Shown here: positions 5,394 to 9,636 of the stretch, one piece after another
Layout of the letters: each line of letters opens with the position of its first letter
Numbering within the stretch: the stretch's first letter is position 1
Notes under the pieces: generated by a model
What the model was told of the DNA's origin: nothing
The model's input: the letters and a program-made list of their open reading frames with translations, nothing else
Database searches by the model: none
Made by a program: the position numbers and the translations under genes
Source: an uncultured bacterium
GTDB taxonomy: Bacteria > Acidobacteriota > UBA890
Length of the DNA stretch: 9,636 nt
Assembly (NCBI GenBank): GCA_937922775.1
Contig: CALAKE010000652.1
Coordinates: 1-9,636, forward strand
Reading direction: 5' to 3'

Positions 5394-7428
5394 CGAACTC
5401 ATCCAGCAGATGAGAAGTGACAGCTTGATGGGCGCTGTCGATCTCCTCGGCGGTGAGGGTGCGGTCGTCTCTTCGGTAGGTGAACCGCAGGGTGAGGCTG
5501 CGCTGGCCCGAGGGGATGTCATCTCCCTGGTATACGTCGACGAGCTCGAATCCGGCCAACGAAACATCTTCCCGCGATGTGACGGCGGCTTCGATATGAT
5601 CGAATGAGACGCTCTCGGCGAGCTGCAATGACACGTCACGAACGCCCCCCGGGAAGCGAGACAGCGGGCTGTAGCGCAGCTCGCGGGCGGGGCGGGCGAG
5701 TTGCTCCTCGACGTCGATCTCCGCGCCCCAAACCGGGAGCGCCAAGCCAAAACGTTCTGCCACTTCGGCCGAGATCCTTCCGGCCCAGCCTTGCACCTCG
5801 CCCTCCAACAACAGCTCTGCAGAGCACCCATCCTCGAGGCCAGGCTGGGTGCCGGCTCGCCATTGCCAGGCAGGCCAACCCATCCTCCGTGCCACAGCCT
5901 CCAGCGTACCTTTCAAATCGAACAAATCAGGAGCACGATTGCTCTCACCCCAATGGGCAACCTGCCCAGGTCCACAAATGATCAGCGCAAGAGCCTTGCG
6001 CTCAATGGCTCCGTTCCCCTCGGAGGGTTGGGTGAAGCGGTTGCCGATTTCGAACAGACGCACATCCTGTTGCCCGCGGTTGACGTTGTGAGCAACGACG
6101 GTAAGCAGACCGGGGCTTAATCGAGCTCTCAGGAAGCCGAGCGCCTTGGAGATCGGATTGGCGATGGACACCGGAGCGTCGTCGGCGCGCAAGAAGGCGG
6201 CCTGATCCTCGTCCCTGCCTAGGGATGGGGTGAGCGCTTCGCGATAGCCGGCAGCGACGCATACCTGTTTTAGTCGCCGCTCAGCGAGAACCATGGGGTC
6301 GCCCGATTCCTCGGGCGCCCGCAGTGCTGGGAGGGTATTCGGCAGGCGCTCGTAGCCGTAGTGACGAGCGACTTCTTCCACAAGGTCTTCCTCGCGAGAA
6401 ATATCTGACCGGTGGCGTGGAACGGTTACCAGGAAGCTCGCGGATGCTCCCTCGACCTCAAATCCCAGGCGCTCGAGAATGTTGCGGATATCACCTTCTG
6501 GAATGTCAACACCGAGGAGCTTTTCGACCCGAGACGATCGCAGGCTCAGAGAGACCGGCTCTGGCAGCTGGTCCTTTTCATCGAGGCGCCCTTGGCAGAT
6601 TTCACCCCCCGCGAGCTCAGCTATCAGGGCGGCGGCGCGATCGACCGCTGCGACCATTCCGTCGATGGCGAGAGTGCGCTCGAACCGGTGGCTGGCGTCG
6701 GTGTGCATGCCGAGCCTCTGCGCCGAGTTACGCACGAGTTGGGGATCGAACCAGGCACCTTCGAGAAGCACGTTCGTCGAGCCCGCTTGGATTTCCGTGT
6801 TCGCGCCGCCCATGACGCCGGCCAGACCGATGGCCCGGTCAGCATCGGCGATGACGAGGTCGTCCGCCGTGAGCGATCGCGACGTGCCGTCGAGGGTCTG
6901 CAGGGCCTCTCCGGGCAGTGCTCTGCGAACGACGATCTTGTTACCTGCCAGCAGATCGAGATCGTAGGCGTGCAGCGGGTGGCCAAGCTCCCACATGACG
7001 AAGTTCGTGATGTCGACGACATTGTTGATGGGGCGCAGACCGATGACCTCGAGCAGCTCACTCATCCACGCCGGCGACGGGCCGACCTCGATGTCGCGAA
7101 TAACGCGAGCGACAAAGCGGGCGCAACCTTGTGGGTCGTCGATCTCGATCGTGGCCAGGTCCGCCGCCGCGCAGCCGGGCGTTTCGTCGACGCTTGAGTC
7201 GGGCGGGCGCAGCGGTTCGCGTCGCGCGGTAGCGATTTCCCGGGCCACGCCGAAATGGTTCATAGCGTCGACCCTGTTGCTGGCGACATCGAGGTCGAGC
7301 ACCGTGTCGTTGCGGACCTCGTCCACCTGGTCGACGACGAGGCCGCAGCTGGTGAGTAGGTCGGTGAGCGTCCGGGTGGATTCCGGCAGCTCCACGTATC
7401 GGCTCAGCCAAGCGGTCGAAAAAAGCAT
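5377..7428 (-). CDS. pheT: Phenylalanine--tRNA ligase beta subunit, short form lacking the B2 OB-fold domain
   Basis: 683 residues against about 790-810 usual. The N-terminus MLFSTAWLSRYVELP with TDLLTSCGLVVDQVDEV (1-38) passes straight into LDLDVASNRVDAMNHFGVARE (44-64). In full-length PheT about 105 residues of EMAP-II-like tRNA-binding domain separate these parts. The rest is intact: the B3/B4 editing region (LRPINNVVDITNFVMWELGHPLHAYD, landmark 131-156; GVMGGANTEI), the B5 helix-turn region (HRSDISREEDLVEEVARHYGYERLP, near 340-365), the catalytic-like B6-B7 core, and a C-terminal anticodon-binding FDX-ACB domain (SRFPGGVRDVSL to the end). It pairs with PheS as an alpha2beta2 enzyme charging tRNA-Phe. 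The start is ATG 7428, 42 bases after pheS, with no strong Shine-Dalgarno; a GC hairpin sits in the gap. The frame is unbroken, so the short form is not a visible frameshift. Confidence 0.96.
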   Translation of the reverse strand: MLFSTAWLSRYVELPESTRTLTDLLTSCGLVVDQVDEVRNDTVLDLDVASNRVDAMNHFGVAREIATARREPLRPPDSSVDETPGCAAADLATIEIDDPQGCARFVARVIRDIEVGPSPAWMSELLEVIGLRPINNVVDITNFVMWELGHPLHAYDLDLLAGNKIVVRRALPGEALQTLDGTSRSLTADDLVIADADRAIGLAGVMGGANTEIQAGSTNVLLEGAWFDPQLVRNSAQRLGMHTDASHRFERTLAIDGMVAAVDRAAALIAELAGGEICQGRLDEKDQLPEPVSLSLRSSRVEKLLGVDIPEGDIRNILERLGFEVEGASASFLVTVPRHRSDISREEDLVEEVARHYGYERLPNTLPALRAPEESGDPMVLAERRLKQVCVAAGYREALTPSLGRDEDQAAFLRADDAPVSIANPISKALGFLRARLSPGLLTVVAHNVNRGQQDVRLFEIGNRFTQPSEGNGAIERKALALIICGPGQVAHWGESNRAPDLFDLKGTLEAVARRMGWPAWQWRAGTQPGLEDGCSAELLLEGEVQGWAGRISAEVAERFGLALPVWGAEIDVEEQLARPARELRYSPLSRFPGGVRDVSLQLAESVSFDHIEAAVTSREDVSLAGFELVDVYQGDDIPSGQRSLTLRFTYRRDDRTLTAEEIDSAHQAVTSHLLDEFGGKQR

Positions 7429-7443
7429 GATGGGTCGAGCTCT

Positions 7444-7463
7444 GCCGGCGCTGTCGAGCCGGC
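7444..7463 (-). repeat. GC-rich inverted repeat between pheS and pheT
   Basis: GCCGGC, an 8-base spacer, then GCCGGC, able to form a 6-bp hairpin in the 42-base pheS-pheT gap. No T-run follows, so it is not an intrinsic terminator. It ends 15 bases before the pheT ATG, near where a ribosome would bind, and could affect pheT translation. It may also be chance in GC-rich DNA. Confidence 0.5.
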
Positions 7464-7470
7464 TTGAGGG

Positions 7471-8547
7471 TTAGGTCGCGAACTGCTTGAGGAAGCGGAT
7501 GTCGTTTTCGTACAGAGTGCGGATATCGTCGATGCCGTAGCGTACGGCGGCGATGCGGTCGACACCCATGCCGAAGGCAAAGCCCTGAACCGTCTGCGGA
7601 TCGTAGCCAACAGCTTCGAACACGGCGGGATGGACCATTCCAGAGCCCAGCATCTCGACCCACCCGGAGCCCTTGCATACGCGGCACCCGTTACCGGCGC
7701 AAGCAGGACAGGTGGCGTCCATCTCAGCAGATGGCTCCGTGAAAGGGAAGTAGCCGGGGCGAAACCTGGTGCGTGTCTCATGACCGAAGAGCGCCTTGGC
7801 GAAATGATCGAGCGTGCCTTTGAGGTCGGTCATCGTGATGTCGGGGCCGACCACGAGCCCCTCGCACTGCACGAATGATGGCGTGTGCGTGGCGTCGGGT
7901 GTGTCGCGGCGATAGACGCGTCCGGGGACAATGATCGCCAGGGGGGGCTGGCGCCGCTGCATGGTGCGAATCTGTACCGGGGACGTGTGTGTGCGGAGTA
8001 GCCACTCACCGCCCAAGTACAGTGTGTCCTGGATGTCCCGGGCCGGGTGTTCCTTGGGGATGTTGAGGGCTTCGAAGTTGTACCAGTCAGTCTCGACCTC
8101 CGGACCCTCCACCACCTCGTAACCCATGCGCGTGAAGACCGACTCGATCTCCTGCAACGCGAGGGTGATGGGATGCAGGCTGCCGAGATGCACGGTTCGC
8201 CCGGGCAGCGATACGTCGAGATCACACCTCTTGTCTCTGCCCTCAGCGAGTGCTGAAGAAATCTCGTCGAGTCGGCGGGTCAGGAGTTGACGAGCCTGGT
8301 TTGCTTGCTTGCCGACCTGAGCTCGCAACTCTCCGGGCAGCGACCGCATGCGGTCGAAGACCGCGGTCAGCGCGCCGCGCTTGCGACCCAGGTATCGTGC
8401 CCGCAGCTCCGCCAGCTCGGCCTCGTCGCTGATGGACTCAGCCTCGACCTCGAACTGCTGCTGAAGCTGCTGGATGATTGCGAGCGGATCCCCGTCGGCC
8501 GTTTGGCCCTGGTCTACGGAGGGAACCTCGCCTTCGGTGGCGCCCAT
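7471..8547 (-). CDS. pheS: Phenylalanine--tRNA ligase alpha subunit
   Basis: 358 residues, usual length (about 330-360). An N-terminal coiled-coil tRNA-binding arm (about 20-105, with ARYLGRKRGALT) leads to the class II catalytic domain. That domain has HPITLALQEIESVFTRMGYEVVEGPE (landmark 125-150, motif 1), VPGRVYRRDTPDATHTPSFVQCEG (landmark 207-230, motif 2) and GFAFGMGVDRIAAVRYGIDDIR (landmark 322-343, motif 3). Four cysteines, C280, C283, C288 and C291 (CPAC...CRVC), form the zinc-knuckle-like insert seen in many bacterial PheS proteins. It charges tRNA-Phe together with PheT, the next gene. The first 20 residues are a low-complexity Gly/Asp/Glu/Gln extension; nearby valine codons are not GTG, so ATG 8547 stands. 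It lies 12 bases after rplT, with only a weak Shine-Dalgarno. Confidence 0.97.
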   Translation of the reverse strand: MGATEGEVPSVDQGQTADGDPLAIIQQLQQQFEVEAESISDEAELAELRARYLGRKRGALTAVFDRMRSLPGELRAQVGKQANQARQLLTRRLDEISSALAEGRDKRCDLDVSLPGRTVHLGSLHPITLALQEIESVFTRMGYEVVEGPEVETDWYNFEALNIPKEHPARDIQDTLYLGGEWLLRTHTSPVQIRTMQRRQPPLAIIVPGRVYRRDTPDATHTPSFVQCEGLVVGPDITMTDLKGTLDHFAKALFGHETRTRFRPGYFPFTEPSAEMDATCPACAGNGCRVCKGSGWVEMLGSGMVHPAVFEAVGYDPQTVQGFAFGMGVDRIAAVRYGIDDIRTLYENDIRFLKQFAT

Positions 8548-8559
8548 CGCGGGAGGATC

Positions 8560-8916
8560 CTAGGCTAGGGCCTGCTTCGCCGTGCTCGTCAACTCTTCGA
8601 AAACCTTCGGGTCCTCAACCGCGATTTCCGCGAGGACCTTGCGATCGAGGCCGACGCCGGCGGCCTTCAGCCCAGCCATGAAGCGGTTGTAGGGAAGCCC
8701 GTGCTGGCGGCTTGCGGCGTTGATGCGGGCGATCCAAAGGCGACGGTACTCGCGCTTCTTGAGCTTGCGGCCGATATAGGCCTGCTGCATGGAGCGATCG
8801 ACTGCCTCGCGCGCCTCGGTGTACAGGCGACTCTTCGAACCGTAGAAACCTTTTGCGCTTTTCAGAACTCTGCGGCGACGCTTGGTGTGGACGTTGCCGC
8901 GCTTCACGCGGGCCAT
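8560..8916 (-). CDS. rplT: 50S ribosomal protein L20
   Basis: 118 residues, the standard length for L20. It begins MARVKRGNVHTKRRRRVLK, the Arg/Lys-rich extension that threads into 23S rRNA. The helical body follows, with KGFYGSKSRLYTEA, YIGRKLKKREYRRLWIARIN and NAASRQHGLPYNRFMAGLK, all diagnostic. L20 is an early large-subunit assembly protein; in Escherichia coli and B. subtilis it also represses its own operon by binding mRNA. It has a strong GAGGAG site 7 bases upstream (8924-8929). It is 27 bases downstream of rpmI and 12 upstream of pheS, the canonical order. Confidence 0.98.
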   Translation of the reverse strand: MARVKRGNVHTKRRRRVLKSAKGFYGSKSRLYTEAREAVDRSMQQAYIGRKLKKREYRRLWIARINAASRQHGLPYNRFMAGLKAAGVGLDRKVLAEIAVEDPKVFEELTSTAKQALA

Positions 8917-8923
8917 TGCTTCT

Positions 8924-8929
8924 CTCCTC
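8924..8929 (-). promoter_or_regulatory. rplT ribosome binding site
   Basis: GAGGAG on the minus strand with 7-base spacing to the ATG at 8916. It is the strongest Shine-Dalgarno in the window, fitting a highly made ribosomal protein. Confidence 0.8.
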
Positions 8930-8943
8930 TATTTCCTTCGTGC

Positions 8944-9138
8944 CTAGTTAGGGAGCAAGCGGCCGATGCGCTTCACGTCGCTGGGGGCAATCTCAGTCCC
9001 GCTGCGCAGGCGCCGTTTCCGTTTTGCATTCTTGTGGCCCATCAAATGGCTTGCGTAGGCACGGTGGCGGCGCAACTTGCCCGAGCCCGATCGCTTGATG
9101 CGCTTCGCGGCGCCACGATGAGTCTTCATCTTCGGCAT
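8944..9138 (-). CDS. rpmI: 50S ribosomal protein L35
   Basis: 64 residues, the standard length. The sequence MPKMKTHRGAAKRIKRSGSG, then HRAYASHLMGHKNAKRKRRLR, is typical of L35: very basic, with the conserved MKTHRGAAKR start. It binds 23S rRNA in the large subunit. A GGAG lies 7 bases upstream of the ATG (9146-9149). It sits between infC and rplT as in most bacteria. The 99-base gap towards infC carries an inverted repeat that could be a regulatory structure. Confidence 0.98.
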   Translation of the reverse strand: MPKMKTHRGAAKRIKRSGSGKLRRHRAYASHLMGHKNAKRKRRLRSGTEIAPSDVKRIGRLLPN

Positions 9139-9173
9139 GGTTCAGCTCCGACTTCCGACAACCGGCCGCTGCA

Positions 9174-9196
9174 CGGGCGCAGTTGAGACACGCCCG
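9174..9196 (-). repeat. Inverted repeat in the infC-rpmI gap
   Basis: CGGGCG, an 11-base spacer, then CGCCCG: 6 bp, with one G-U pair possible at the base on the minus-strand RNA. It lies 36 bases upstream of the rpmI ATG. No T-run follows, so it is not an intrinsic terminator. It could be part of an L20 translational operator or an RNA-processing site; neither is shown by the sequence. Confidence 0.5.
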
Positions 9197-9237
9197 CCTC
9201 AGCCAGTCGTATTCTGTCCTTGAAACAGTTGTTGGGA

Positions 9238-9636
9238 CTAATCTCTTTTAGGTGCCAGGATCATGATCATGAGCCGTCCTTCCATCATGGCCGGCTTCTC
9301 GACTTTGTACGTGTCGTCGTCCAGCTCTTCCATGACCCGATCTAGAATCTTCCTTCCGTATTCCGGATGCACCACCTCGCGGCCTCGAAACATCACCGTG
9401 GCCTTGACCATATGGCCCTGGCCGAGAAACCGAATGATGTGATTCAACTTGAATCGGAAGTCGTGCTCGTCGATCTTCGGACGAAATTTGACTTCCTTCA
9501 ACTGCGTGTGGTGCGGGCGCTGCTTCTGATCCTTGGCTGACCGATACGCGAACTTGCCGTAGTCCATCAGCCGACAAACCGGCGGCTCCGCGTTGGGGGC
9601 AACTTCGACGAGATCGAGCTCTGCCGCCTGCGCCTT
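9238..9636 (-). CDS. infC: Translation initiation factor IF-3, 3' part only
   Basis: The reading frame is open to the right edge, so the N-terminus is outside the window; 132 residues plus the stop are visible. It starts within the N-domain (LDLVEVAPNAEPPVCRLMDYGKFAY, landmark at 9550-9615) and continues through the linker to the complete C-domain. The C-domain has KEVKFRPKIDEHDF, KLNHIIRFLGQGHMVKATVMFRGRE (landmark) and ILDRVMEELDD, ending MIMILAPKRD. IF3 binds the 30S subunit, prevents early 50S joining and checks the start codon. The Met at 9567 is internal (the MDYGK motif), not the start. The infC-rpmI-rplT order is canonical, and infC itself often starts with AUU or another rare codon, which cannot be checked here. 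Confidence 0.97.
   Translation of the reverse strand, partial: KAQAAELDLVEVAPNAEPPVCRLMDYGKFAYRSAKDQKQRPHHTQLKEVKFRPKIDEHDFRFKLNHIIRFLGQGHMVKATVMFRGREVVHPEYGRKILDRVMEELDDDTYKVEKPAMMEGRLMIMILAPKRD

Noticed and set aside
5394..5831. Upstream extension of the coiled-coil ORF to 5831
   Set aside because: This part is an alternate frame inside the conserved FDX-ACB region of pheT, with a Ser/Arg/Pro-rich composition typical of a shadow frame.
6412..7197. Plus-strand open frame of 261 codons opposite pheT
   Set aside because: Antisense shadow of PheT B3/B4 coding sequence with no family features.
9248..9577. Second minus-strand open frame over infC
   Set aside because: It is in another frame of the same stretch; the infC frame encodes a clear IF3 C-domain.

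Overview
The window is a compact, visibly GC-rich chromosomal segment in which every supportable gene lies on the minus strand. Read in transcription order, from high to low coordinates, it holds: infC (3' part), rpmI, rplT, pheS, pheT, a small coiled-coil gene that may be ZapB-like, zapA, a structured 200-base gap, rny, a TIGR00282/YmdB-type phosphoesterase gene, xseA, xseB, and the 5' part of an ispA-type prenyl synthase gene. The segment is housekeeping core genome. I see no mobile element, CRISPR array, tRNA, rRNA, toxin-antitoxin or defence locus.

The organism is probably a free-living Gram-negative-type bacterium outside the gamma- and betaproteobacteria. It has RNase Y with a TIGR00282 phosphoesterase beside it, which is uncommon in those groups. 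It also has ZapA, and the order infC-rpmI-rplT-pheS-pheT ... zapA-rny-ymdB-xseA-xseB-ispA recalls, from memory, acidobacterial and deltaproteobacterial-type genomes. The short PheT makes me lean towards Acidobacteriota. This is inference and would need a tree.

Layout. About 7.4-9.6 kb is the translation block: IF3, ribosomal proteins L35 and L20, and both subunits of phenylalanyl-tRNA synthetase. PheT continues down to 5.38 kb and is about 683 residues, with no room for the usual OB-fold tRNA-binding domain. At 4.7-5.4 kb are two small cell-division-type genes, one a predicted coiled coil and one ZapA, an FtsZ-ring protein. At 4.54-4.74 kb is a non-coding gap with many inverted repeats. Its ends can pair, and it sits where the 6S RNA gene lies in many proteobacteria. 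At 0-4.54 kb is a tight cassette: rny, ymdB and xseA are joined by 4-base stop/start overlaps, then come xseB and ispA, which also overlap. The RNA-decay, DNA-repair and isoprenoid genes there are probably co-transcribed and partly translationally coupled.

The points most worth a second look are the B2-less PheT and the zapA-rny RNA candidate. The rest is ordinary, and I did not find an undescribed system.
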